Shown: positions 1 to 10,848, counted from the stretch's first letter. The stretch is 64,000 bases of DNA from Pseudoneurospora amorphoporcata (GCA_033297205.1 MU859184.1:1-64000); one strand, 5' to 3'. A program made the numbers and translations. Notes: generated by a model not told the origin, from the letters alone.

Positions 1-1392
1 TTATTATTATTATTATTTATTATGTTACGTCGACGGCAAATTGGTTCAAAGCACATCATGAAAGACGCATAGAATTTAGTAGGGGCTTTTTGAAGGAAAT
101 AATACCTAAAAGACAAGACTTTCAGAGACCTCGAAGCTTTGAAGCTGAAAGTATGCATTCGCGCTAAATGTTAGCATTTAGAGACAAGCTAAGACTCGTG
201 GTGGATCAGGCCAAGATCGCGAACCTTATTGGTACGATGCTCTAGTTCCTGACGTCTGTTATGTATACTACATACTCTGAAAATAGGACCGATACCAACT
301 AAGATAGGGATAGCAACTGTAGAGTCCATTGGAATATTCTAGTCTAATTCTAGCACGCTGTAGACATAGTGAAATGGAGCAAAACCACACCAACAAAGGA
401 AAAGAGCCCACCACACCGAAATGCAGCGAGGTACAGATTCAAAGCTCGTAAGGAATACTCGTAAGGACTGAGTAGAGTTATCAAACCGTAGCCATCAACT
501 ACTAGCGGGAAAGAGAGTGAAGCAGAACTACCTCTTCGAACTACTCTTTGGATTAATAAAGAGCAGATCTAGAGGTCAGTTTTCTCGAAGGGAGACAAGG
601 TCACGAAGTATACTCGGCGGAATCGATCAATTGAGGGCGAAGTTCGAGTCTCTTCCTCAGGTGCTGTCTATTCTAATCTGAATTGCCTATCCTTTTTCCT
701 TCTGTTCTCGAGGTGACTTTCCCCATTATCCTTAAGACCTCAGTCTCCAAGATTCAGAACAATTCTGGTAGTGGAGTAAGGGGCAGATCTACTCTCTGTT
801 AAAAGGACCCTATTTCTGATAACCCCCTTCGTAGTATGCTATTCTACAAAGACAAAAGAAAAAAACTCCCCAAATCAATAGCATCTTGTCTGCCTCGGCC
901 TTGGTTACTGGCACTCAGTTCTAGACAACTGCCCTCAACAGAGGATCATTTCAAGTCTTTACTCATCGGAGTTAAGTTAGTTAAGTCAGAGCGACTAGGC
1001 ACGTCCTGATACAGCAACGTAGGTAGGTTGATGCTTTTGAATTGGCTGATAAAAGAGATTGGTCTACCTAATAGACGAGTGACTCCTCACTCCCTATCTA
1101 TTGATCTGCCAAATTCTGATCGTGGTGAACTCTTAGAAGCCTTGCACTAAGAAAAGAAACCCCATAAAGTCCCATAACTGACATTCACACACATAAAAAG
1201 TCTCTCAACCAACCAAGCTGCAATAGGAACCAGCCAAAAGGTCCATAGAATCCCAAGCTTGTCATCATAAACAAACCCAACCAACCACTAGCAGCAGCGC
1301 AGCGCAGAGCCAACCAAGTGAGAAACCAGGAAAAAAGAAAATCACGGATTCTTCGTTTTGTAAATCATCGAGGAATAGAAGACGGCATCAGG
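1..1392. other. Intergenic, no gene recognised
   Basis: The stretch starts with a short TTA microsatellite (about 1-24). The rest has mixed composition with no long reading frame and no RNA gene I can recognise. The last 200 bases or so are probably the 3' UTR and terminator region of the CHZ1 gene, which is transcribed leftwards into this stretch. Confidence 0.5.
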
Positions 1393-1900
1393 CTACTCCT
1401 CCATCTCCTCATCCTCGGGCACAAACTCCTCGTCATCCTCCTCGTCGTCCTCCTCGGCAGGCAAGTCCTGAGCAGCCTTGGCGTAGTCGATCTCCTTCTG
1501 ACGGGTGCGGGGACCAGTGATCACGTTGCTGGGGTCGATCTCCTCAAGGTTGTCCTCCTCTGTTTTAGCGTCACTGTTAGCAAAGCTGCGTGATCCGGGA
1601 TAGTGCGTTGGATGACAGATAGATAACATTCAACATACCAGCTTCGGGCTCCTGCAAACGGAATGGTTAGCATTTGCAATGCGCAAGAAGGAACTCTTAA
1701 GAGCGGGGGCAACGCGCTCAAGGACCAAAACTCACCTCAGTTTCATCCTCATCCTCATCATCCTCGTCGTCCTCAGCCTCACCCATGGGGTGGTCCTCGG
1801 ACTGAGCGGGAGCCTTGCCTTTACCCTTGCTTTCAAAGGGTGTGTTGGCCTCGGCGGTACCCGCGAAGGTGATGTCGTTGGTGCCGTTCTCAGTAGACAT
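1393..1900 (-). CDS. CHZ1: Histone H2A.Z-specific chaperone CHZ1
   Basis: Encodes a 114-aa, very acidic nuclear chaperone that carries H2A.Z-H2B dimers for exchange into chromatin. I read three exons on the minus strand: 1900-1736, a 13-nt micro-exon 1651-1639, and 1559-1393, joined in frame (345 nt) across introns of 84 and 79 nt with GTGAGT and GTATGT donors. The first half has acidic runs (about residues 43-55). The CHZ motif follows at about residues 66-85 (DPSNVITGPRTRQKEIDYAK), where GPRTR and the IDYAK helix are the family signature. The tail is again Asp/Glu rich. The length fits the family (about 110-150 aa in fungi). The ATG at 1900 opens the only frame reaching the CHZ motif. The micro-exon encodes only Glu-Pro-Glu-Ala plus one base, so automated gene callers could easily miss it. 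Confidence 0.88.
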
Positions 1901-2698
1901 TTTCGAGATGGATTAAGTAGCAAGAAGGGTGATTATTTTCTTGTTGGCGCGTAGTATATGGATCCGATAATCAGATTCCAAATGGATGATTAGTTCTTGT
2001 TAATGAGGCTGAACGCGAACCAAAAATTTGTTCGGTCAAAGAGAGAGTTTGACTTGTAAGGTGATGTTAGGTGAGGTCAGGAAAAGTTCCAAGATGTGAT
2101 ACTTGAGAGTTGGTAGTGACTTCCAAGTTGAAGTTGAGCTGATGGTCCGTTGAGAGCAACGAGACAGGCGCGGAGGGCAAGCAATGACATGGGAGCAGCG
2201 AACAGCTTCCAAGTGCCCACTTTCCAATTACATCTAAGAGGCAACAAGCTACCTAACTAAAGGACCCACTTGACATCTGGTGGTGGACCAGTCTTCAAAC
2301 AGGAGTGGTCAGACGACCCGACCCCATTACCTTAGCTCCCTAACCCTATAGTCCGTGCATTTATATATAAAATTAATCTGACCTACTAAGATAAACATTT
2401 GATACAATTATTACATAATATATTTGTATAGAATTACTTTAATATTAATATTCAAGATCTACGTTACTTCTCTTAGATATAATAGAATTTTAAATAATTT
2501 AAAATGATAATCTAGCAAAATCTAATCTTTATTACCCTATTTATTAGCAATAAAAATATTCGCATCATCTTCCGTGGAAAAATATTAGTAAATTTCTAAT
2601 GAATTTCTCTATAGAAAAATAATTTCTCTATAGAAAAATAATAATAAATTTATATAACAAATTTCGTTAGAGAAATAATAAATTAATTGAACGAATAT
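1901..2698. other. CHZ1 upstream region running into RIP-type AT-rich DNA
   Basis: About 1901-2340 is GC-normal and should contain the CHZ1 promoter. I saw no clear TATA box. Near 2350 the composition changes abruptly to AT-rich sequence dominated by TpA steps. The rest is degraded, with small repeats such as the duplicated AATTTCTCTATAGAAAAAT near 2600-2640. No gene is visible. Confidence 0.5.
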
Positions 2699-3322
2699 AA
2701 TTAAACAAATATAATTTAAGCTTAAATATTCTGTAGACCTTCTTTAAATTTTGTCTAAAATATTTTAAAATACTCCCGGAATACTTTTAAAAAATCCTAA
2801 GAATACGCTCGAATTATGATAATTAAAATTTTCAATATAAATAAACTAAAAACTAATTAAACGAATATGATTTAAATTTAGACATTATTTAGATATTCTT
2901 TTAAATTTATTTAACTAATATTAAAAAACTCTTAAAATACTCCTAAAATACTTTTAAAATACGTTCGAATTATAATAATTACGACTTTTACTATAAATAA
3001 ATAAGAGACTAATTAAACAAATATAATTTAAGCTTAGAAATTCCCTAAATATCCTTTCAAATTTATTTAACTAATATTAGAAGACTCCTAGAATATTCCT
3101 CGAATACTCTTAGAATATACTTAAATTATAATAATTACGACTTTCGCTATAAATAAATAAAAGATTAATTAAATAAATATAATTTAGGCCTAGATATTCC
3201 CCAGACATCCTTTTAATTTTTTCTAACTAATATTAAAAGACTCTTAGAATACTCTGAAAAAATACTTTCAGAATAAGTTCGAATTATTCCGAATCACTTC
3301 TAATTATTTCTATATTATTTAA
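2699..3322. repeat. Tandem array, four copies of a 156-bp unit, RIP-degraded
   Basis: Four consecutive units begin with AATTAA[A/C]-type sequence at 2699, 2855, 3011 and 3167, giving a spacing of exactly 156 bp each time. Each unit repeats the same landmarks in the same order: AAATATAATTT, a CTAATATTA block, a run of ...AGAATACT... motifs, TTCGAATTATAATAATTACGACTTT, then TATAAATAAATAA. The copies differ mostly by A/G and C/T changes, as expected from RIP acting on a tandem array. The last copy diverges after about 3300. Confidence 0.8.
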
Positions 3323-3639
3323 CCTAAAATCTAAATTATATAAATAATTAAAAAAGTTTTGAAGCTATAGACTTAGTGCAAATAAATTCATCTCTATATC
3401 AATAGAATTTGTCCTAAATTAAATAAATATTTTTATTACGTTTAGAATGAATAAGGGAAGGATTTATAATAAACCGTTAGTAAAAGCGGAGGTTAAAAAC
3501 GAATGAAGTACAATTTATACTTGCTCCTTTACAATTTGTATATTATATAAAGAAATTTAATTAAAGAATATATATTTATATACCCCTTATATATTTTCTT
3601 TATTCATCGATAATGAACCTTCTATTAATTATTATTAAT
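3323..3639. other. AT-rich degraded sequence
   Basis: No reading frame or repeat structure is recognisable. The composition matches the RIP-mutated surroundings. Confidence 0.4.
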
Positions 3640-3644
3640 TATAA

Positions 3645-3763
3645 TATGACAGGGCAGGAGTGCACATGTCCCGACAACGCCAAACTACTAAAAGGTAGAC
3701 GATGTTCTGCTTGCAAGGCAGAACTCGTAGTGCACACTATATAGCTAATGTCAACCTGTGACA
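3645..3763 (-). repeat. LTR of the miniature element, left copy
   Basis: 119 bp, about 98% identical to 4039-4157. The right end reads TGTGACA. The left end reads TATGACA, where TG would be the canonical LTR tip. Confidence 0.65.
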
Positions 3764-4038
3764 CTACCTTCCCTTAAAGCGATATCGAAGATATCAAGAT
3801 AAGGCTCCGTCCTCCAACGGAGGCGACAATGTCGCGAAGGATTTATCACCATGCGATGACTATATAGCACTACCCAAACTCGAGGTTTGCAATGGGGGTA
3901 GCCGTTGACATGCCGGTCTCAGCGTTAGCAATGTTTTCCTGTGCCTCCTATCTTCGGAGTCGCACGCCAAAAACCGCTCTACGACATGCCACATCGGGGA
4001 ATTGAACCCACGATGTCCTATTGTTAAGCAGAACATAC

Positions 4039-4157
4039 TATGACAGGGCAGGAGTGCACATGTCCTGACAACGCCAAACTACCAAAAGGTAGACGATGTT
4101 CTGCTTGCAAGGCAGAACTCGTAGTGCACACTATATAGCTAATGTCAACCTGTGACA
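4039..4157 (-). repeat. LTR of the miniature element, right copy
   Basis: 119-bp partner of 3645-3763. Its two differences from that copy are T for C and C for T. Confidence 0.65.
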
Positions 4158-4246
4158 TATAAACAGTTTACTTACAACGTATAAAATCTTAATACGTATC
4201 GTACTATTTTTCTAAAATAGGATATCTATAAAGCCGACCTCTATAC

Positions 4247-4484
4247 CCGCCTCTTATTATTTCTCTTACTCCTCTTCCTACTCCTTCTTTTATTTTTCCT
4301 TTTATTCCTCTTTTTATTCCTCCTTCTATTTCTCTTCTTACTCTTCCTCCCACTCCTCTTATTCCTCCTCCTATTCTTCTTCCTACTCTTCTTCCTATTC
4401 CTCCTCCTATTTCTCCTCTTATTCCTCTTCTTATTCCTCTTCTTATTCCGCCGCCGCCTCTGCTACCGCCGCTTCTTCTTATTA
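4247..4484. repeat. Polypyrimidine tract of about 240 bp
   Basis: An almost uninterrupted C/T run on the plus strand, built from CTCCT, TTCCTA and TTATT units, ending in GCCGCCGCC. It has no coding frame. It could form H-DNA, or derive from expanded trinucleotides eroded by mutation. Confidence 0.7.
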
Positions 4485-4928
4485 TTTTTTGATATCTTTT
4501 TGATTATTAGTTAATTATTTAAATTATTTTGAAATTTGATAAATACCCTTTTAATCCTAATCCGCTACCCTTTTATTTATAATATAAAACGTCGTATTTA
4601 CCCCCCCTATCGGATATTCTATCGACTACGGCAGTTCTATATTTAATTACATTAAATAACTGTAAAATATTTCCTAAGGAACTACCTTTTATATTTTTAC
4701 CAGAAGATATATAAGTTATAAAGTCCTTATACTATCTTATAATTATATATTAATTTTATATTATATAATTAGAAGTAAACTATATACTAATAATAATTCT
4801 ATAGACTTTAGCTTTAATACCCCTTTAAAAGGCTTTAATTATATATTCTTTAGAAATTTTGTAGATAGTATATAAATATCTTATAAAATTAGTATAAGTA
4901 GTAAAAGCGATCTACGTATATTAGAGGA

Positions 4929-5540
4929 TGTTGCAAAGGCCTCTGATGCTCGATCGAGGAGGAGGGTTGCAACGATGATATCATAAAACTCGAAGTCGGA
5001 AGGATAGATAAAAAGGTAAAAATAATCTACCCTTTCTTTGTGAAGGAAAAGGCTGGCCTAGTAGGAAATAGAGATTTCCGAAGGCATAGGTGTGTAGAGC
5101 ACTCAAAAAGGAGTAGAACGGTATTTTGTTTGTGTATGTAGGCTTTTTAATTGGTAAAGATATAAGGAAGTGTCTGATGAGCTATATAAAACCTTTTCTT
5201 TCTTCGAAGGGAACCTTCCTTCTTATAGGCTTTCTGAGCCACCTGGTTGAGTTGTGAAAAATCCGTCAGCCTCGTCGGATTCTTCGGTTTCCGACGGTTT
5301 GGAAGATAGTTTCTTTTATCTCGTACGCAAACGTTTAGACTAAGAAATCCTTTTTCGAAGTTGAAAGGTTTTCGAGGTTGAAAGAATCTTTTGAGATTGA
5401 AAGAATCCTTTACCTCCTTTATTTACTCGGGTCACGCCATCGACCCTAGTCAACGCCACGGCGTTTCTGGACCTTTCTGGGCCGCCTGGTACGTACCCAG
5501 CCACCCTCATACCTCCTTACGATAGTTAGGGTTATATATG
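4929..5540 (+). other. GC-normal island, possible old LTR, origin not recognised
   Basis: About 600 bp of balanced composition sits between RIP-degraded stretches. It contains a TATA-like box (GCTATATAAAACC, about 5181-5193) and three imperfect copies of a GAAGTTGAAAG-type 20-mer (about 5356-5415). It then runs into GC-rich sequence with CGCCATCG and GCCACGGCG. A TATA-bearing GC-normal island of this size would suit an LTR remnant, but I found no matching target duplication and no second copy in the window. Confidence 0.35.
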
Positions 5541-5772
5541 GTAGAAATTTTTAACAACAGTTATTTAAATGAATAAATTTAAATAAAATCAACCAAAAAT
5601 ATAGGGCTTATACTTATAGTATATATTACCTATATATATATTTTTTATACTTTTATAGTATAATATAGACCTATAATCCGTTATAAATATATAAATAATA
5701 TAATCTTTATATTAAGACTAATAGAGAATATTATTAATCAATAATCAGATAATAAATATAAGTAATTATTAT

Positions 5773-8700
5773 AAGAAACGCTATTTGCACCGCCATCTTT
5801 CTCTTTAGATACCGCCGCCCTACCTCTCCCGTATTTCTAGCCAATCAAATCGCTCGCATCCTTTAAGTCTCGCTTTTAGCGCCAACACTAGTTAGCAAAC
5901 CGTACTACGGCCGCTAAGCTCCCAAATTATAGCCCATTATATATTCTACCCCCTACATAGGCCAGATTCCGTAACTAGTAATCTATCGTTACACTTAGCA
6001 ATTTGCATCGTCGCATCGCATCGCTTCCTTCCTCCACTATCACCATCACTATTATTACTCTTATAATTAATCAAACTACTATCGCGCGTATTACAAAATA
6101 TTCCTATGTAAACAAAGCGCTAACATTTATTAATAGTAAGAAATAATCCGTCATTTTTTCTATACGTTTCCATAGCTAATTGTAATATAAATAGCCGATG
6201 TAGCGACTTATCCAACGGGCGCACGCGACCGTAGCACCCCTCCCATCGACCTCACTTTTATCGCCGCCAATTTAAGATCTTCAACAAACGATACCCCAAT
6301 CGAGCCCAACGAGCCTACCTTAGCGCAACCTATAGAGATTGATAACGAGTATAAAAACTAGCCTAGCGATCAAGAAAACGAATCTTACTAACCTACTCGC
6401 CGTTACGAATATAGCGACTATATAGTCTTTAATACCCAGTACTCTACCCTTAATAAACTAGTAACAGCTATTCAAAACTAGGTACGAGAGCTAGGTTATA
6501 CCGCTGTAAAAGGTCGCTCTAACAACAAAGTCGCTGAATTTAGCTATACTCGACTCTACATTATATACGTAAATAGTCCCAACCGTAAATTGACAACCTA
6601 CTTTCGTTCTATATCAATAGCTAAATAGGGATATTCTTAGTAGGAATATGCCAAGGCATTGAAATGCAATGACAGGAGGTAGACTTTTGAACTACGAGAA
6701 GGCTATGAAGAATATACCCATCCTTCTACTAAATAAATATAGATCTATAGGGCGTTTAAAGCTGAATATAGAGTTCTAGTGGCTACTTACATTGACCGCT
6801 CTAGTATACGCAATTGTAAGATTGCTATCAAGTTAGAAAAGAGGTTCCTAAATCTATATTTTACAACACAGCAGTTGGAGAATTTACGTTACAAGTTTAG
6901 AAAGGAGGCTATAGTTGGATATACCTCCTTCTAGCAAACTATAAAATTTCTTATAGAGAAAGGGATTTACTTTGAGGTTAATTAGGTAGATATAATTAAA
7001 ATAAAGCTAACCACTATATTTTAAAGTAAGCCTTAGGGAGAGGAGTGCTGGTAGCACTAGCTATACGTGCAAATGTACGATAATACATACAAAACTAACA
7101 ACAAGGGGCTCGCCTTCTTCCAAATTATTGGTATGACTGGCGTTGGCCATGCTTTTAGCTGCGCTTTCAGATTAGTTGATAACGAGTGGTAAGAGGGATT
7201 TAATTAGCTAATAGACTAAGTTAATATTCGTCGTTAAGCTATTGGCGTTGTTAAACTGCTAGTAACTATTATAGATTACGATACGATAATGAGGACAACT
7301 ATTAAGCGAGTCTATCTAGAAGCTAGATCCTAGCTATATATTTTCCATATTAACAAAAACGTAGTATTGAACATCAAGCGTAAATAGGATAGAAAGGTCG
7401 CCGTCCAAGTTACTAATACTTATGCCGCTGCAACACAGGCACAAATATAGTGAGAAATATCAGTATCAATACAATAAGCACCCTAGTCAGCCCAGTTAGC
7501 CTAGTTAGCCTAGCTACCTAGCGATGTTCCTAGTAATACTATAACTTTAAATAAGCTCGACGAAGAGGATCGAGCGGTAGTTAGTAATCTCAACTGTCTA
7601 GTAGATAGTATAAATGACTTAGAACCTCTACCTAATACTATAGAGTATTTACGAGCTAGTCTTTATACTCTCTGGAAGTATACATGCTATACGTATACTA
7701 AAAATAACTTCAACACCGCCTTTAAAAGGCTCTATAATTACTTCTCACAACAAATAACGATCATTATATACTTAAAAGAGACGTATATAACCGTAAAGGA
7801 GGAATGGGCTACGTATTATATTAATGAGAGACTCAACTTTAGCTATCGTACTACATCGCCAATTAAATTAGCTAACCGTAACTTTAAAAGTTTCGTTATT
7901 ATTAGTAAAGTCCAACCTTAATACTCATACCAACCTATATTCCTCCTATACATTTCATACTAATTCTAACATTTTTATCCCTTTTATATAGGTAATAGCA
8001 CAGTTATCGCCACGATCCAATAGAGTTTTAAACTCGTTGCTATAATAAAGAAGAGGATAGATAAGAGGGTTGCAAAGGAGAAGACTCGTATAATAAACGA
8101 GTTCCTTAATAAGGATTTGTACGATACTATTCCCAAATAGGTTTCCTAGTTAGTACTCAACAAAGCCGCTCGTTAACGTTACATCGCACTCAGTACTATC
8201 CCTACGGAGGCTAACTTATACCCGACGAGCTAGAGCTATGTATAAGTAAATTTATTATACAATTTGGCTTGCTATACTTGTATACAATATTCGAATGGAT
8301 ACTCGACCGATCGAAACTATTCAAATTCGAAAAGTTAGACGTTTACTTATATTAGTGGCTTACTAGATCCCTCGATAACGACGACGAGTATTTATAGTAT
8401 TAGGAGTTCGATAAAGTTACAAAGCTCAAAGGCCGCCCTCTAAACGCTGCGCTATTTGTTGCTAATCCTTACGCTCCTCAATTGATTGCGCTAGTTAATA
8501 CTTAAGCTCTCCCTCTCTCAACTACGCTAGCTCAGCTATTACGACTTCGAGAAAGGCTTCGCCTTTAGCTTACCTGCAGCCAATAGCTTAGGGTAGGCTG
8601 CAACTTTATTGCTTTAATATAAGTAGCGTTGTCTATCTAGTAAAACGTGTCTATATAGGTGGGTGTAGACTTTAAGTAAGCTAATGAGGTTGACCGCCGC

Positions 8701-9308
8701 TAGTCTTTAGCTGGTATATAGAATAGAGGACGAGGTTGCCTTCGTAGTAATATATAGAGAGGTAGGAGAGGAAGAAATAGGGGAAGCAACGCTACCTGGG
8801 GTAGAAGAGGTACGCCAACTAGTACTTCTACTGGTACGCAAAGTATATAGCGTAGTATATATATCGCTGGTATAAATAGTTAGTAGATGAGACTCTAGAA
8901 GGCTCGCTAGTAGTTAGAATGAGCGATTATACGATAGAAATTAGATAGATTATTATTGTATAGATTAATGTAGATTGAGTGCGATTGATTAATCGCTTAA
9001 TTGAGCGATGTGCGATCGTGCGATGTACGACCGTACCGCTAAGTGCGCTGTAAAGTGCCCTATAAAGTGGCCAATCTAGGTGCAGATCTAGGTGTAAATC
9101 TAGGTACAGATCTAGGCTAGGCACTAGGCATAACATTTCATGAAAGAATGTAATGCCAAGATTTCTAGGCAAAATTTATGAAAGAATACTACTGCAAAAG
9201 GATAAATGGACCGCGGTCTGGATGCGAGCGATTTGATTGGCTAGAAATGCAGGAGAGATAGGACGGTGTTGTCTGAAGAGAAAGATAGCAGTGCGAATAG
9301 CGTTTCTC
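5773..9308 (+). mobile_element. MULE copy A: Mutator-like DNA transposon, RIP-inactivated
   Basis: A 3.54-kb element bounded by about 90-bp terminal inverted repeats. The left end begins AAGAAACGCTATTTGCACCG; the right end, read inward on the minus strand, begins GAGAAACGCTATTCGCACTG. Both arms then run through TTTCTAGCCAATCAAATCG. The interior matches MULE copy C over its whole length. Plus-strand translation near 7074-7385 gives a MULE transposase core (YDNTYKTNNKG, then DYDT, then an F-H-I-N-K segment), broken by many TAG and TAA codons where CAG or TGG would be expected, as RIP produces. Near 6650-6730 a W/HP-type segment resembles the FAR1/MULE N-terminal DNA-binding region. The 3' end (about 8700-8920) encodes a Gly/Arg-rich tail. 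The 8-bp flanks do not match, so the target duplication has decayed. Confidence 0.8.
7074..7385 (+). pseudogene. MULE transposase core, stop-riddled (copy A)
   Basis: This is the best-preserved part of the transposase frame. It shows the D-x-T-Y-K-T-N motif with the first catalytic-type Asp, an aromatic/Gly-rich stretch ending in GHAFSCAF, then D-Y-D before an alpha-helical part ending in an H-x-N-K segment. In-frame TAA/TAG codons interrupt it several times. The same protein is readable at 55754-56070 in copy C. Confidence 0.7.
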
Positions 9309-9541
9309 TTTAAAATTCCTACCGCCTATCCTAAAGAAATCTACAATTACTATTAAATACCTATCAAAATTATTGAAGGCTAGCTTTGTCTTAATTAAAC
9401 TAAACTACTTTATTAATACTACACCTAAAATTCTCTATTCTAATATCCTACAACTATTCAAATTACTTATAAAAGCCTTTATATTATCGCTTCTCTAAAA
9501 TATATTCGTATAATGATTCAGAAAATAATAACCTATACTAA

Positions 9542-9821
9542 TGTCATGGGTCTGGCGCCTAGAGGTAATGCCTAGCTTCCATGCGCCAGGCCTGTGCCTG
9601 CTGGGGGTTCTTTAGACCACCCTACAGACTACTAGCCTTCCTCGGCTCGCCCGGCTCGCCTCGGTTTAGCAGGCTTGGCATTCCTTCTTTCCCGTACACC
9701 TTTCGTATATTTAGTCATGCCCAGTCTGGCTTCCAGACTGGCTCAGTCTTCTTGCTCCTTGTCGAATATTACAAGTTCCCAACAAGGCCTACCTACGTGT
9801 CAACCTCGTAGAACCCTTACA
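9542..9821 (+). mobile_element. Solo LTR, same family as the element at 56966-58810
   Basis: 280 bp beginning TGTCATGGGTCTGGCGCC and ending GTAGAACCCTTACA. It is flanked by a perfect 5-bp target duplication, ACTAA (9537-9541 and 9822-9826). It aligns along its whole length, in reverse orientation, with the 272-bp LTRs at 56966-57237 and 58539-58810. It is GC-normal and lightly mutated, consistent with a copy too short for efficient RIP. Confidence 0.9.
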
Positions 9822-10550
9822 ACTAATAATAGAAAACTTTATTATACTTATACCTGAATTTAAATTATAAAGATAATTAGAAAATTACATGAATATTCTA
9901 ATTACCAAATACATTTGAATTATACCTATTTCATTAAATATATTCGCTACTAGTGATAAAAAAGTAGCTTATAATATAGCGAACGTAAAACAGAGAATAT
10001 TAAAAAAAATAGGACGTATTATTAATATTATAGTAGTAAATCTACCCTCGCAATGGCTTCTATCTATTAATATATATATATAAATATAACAATACCCGTA
10101 ACTAATTTAATTCTAATAAAACAAAAGCAGTAAAATTCAAATTTATGCAACTAATAAATAACAAAATTATATTTAATATATAACTATTTATATCTAATAA
10201 GGGAGGATAAGTTGAAGCCTCTCAATTTATCATTTAAAACTAATAAGGGAGAGCTATTCCGAAAGGGATCCTATAGTAAATTAAATAAGGATAAATAAAT
10301 TAATAGAAAATAATATCCCGTAATATTCATATCAAAAATTCCAATATTTAATAAATAACAGTTAATAAAATTGCCATATATTGTACAAGCTACAACGGCT
10401 AAACTCTATATACCAACCGTATATTATATAAACTATAATAGCCAAATTCCACCTACTATAAATAATCCTTACACTTGCTTATTTAAACCTCCTATATTCT
10501 AAATTTATCCTTTGCTCTTTCCTCCTTAAACTATTATATATAACTTCCCC
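9822..10550. other. AT-rich degraded sequence
   Basis: About 730 bp rich in TpA, with no reading frame or recognisable family. It includes the duplicated phrase CTAATAAGGGAG near 10195 and 10240. Confidence 0.4.
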
Positions 10551-10745
10551 TATAGATTTTTAAACTAGATCGGCCTATTATACCTTTTATATACTTATCT
10601 TTCTCTCTCCTATCGGGTTTTAAATTAAACTAGCCTATCATTTCTTTTATACCTTTATCTTTCTCTTTTCTATTAAATTTCAGACTAAACTTACTTATTA
10701 TACCTTTTTATACTATTTTTCTCTCTTCTATCGAATTTCATTTAA
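10551..10745. repeat. 60-bp tandem repeat, about three copies
   Basis: Units beginning TAT[A/C]G-ATTT-type sequence start at 10551, 10611, 10671 and 10729 (spacing 60, 60, 58). Each contains TAAACTAG, CCTATTATACC and TTATCTTTCTCTC in the same order. The last unit is cut off. Differences are mostly transitions. Confidence 0.7.
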
Positions 10746-10848
10746 TTAAATAGCGCTGTCCAAAATAATTACTACAATATTAACAAAAAATTCTTCGCCT
10801 ACTATTATTAATAAATATTTTAATATCAATATATTGTAATAGCGCCTA

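Larger units (their letters stand above)
3645..4157 (-). mobile_element. Miniature LTR-flanked element (TRIM-like), 513 bp
   Basis: Two 119-bp direct repeats (3645-3763 and 4039-4157) differ at only two positions, both C/T. They enclose about 275 bp with no coding capacity. On the minus strand the repeats begin TGTCACAGG, and a purine-rich tract (AAGGGAAGGTAG) sits directly before the 3' repeat, as a polypurine tract would. The 5-bp sequence TATAA lies on both sides (3640-3644 and 4158-4162) and could be a target duplication, although such a match is weak evidence in AT-rich DNA. The internal part contains, on the minus strand near 3990-4015, a hairpin with a tRNA B-box-like loop (GGTTCAATTCC). 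The element is much GC-richer than its surroundings, so it has largely escaped RIP. Confidence 0.7.

Noticed and set aside
2336..2350. CCCTAACCCTA-type telomere-like word
   Set aside because: Only one and a half units, not an array; not a telomere or interstitial telomere tract.
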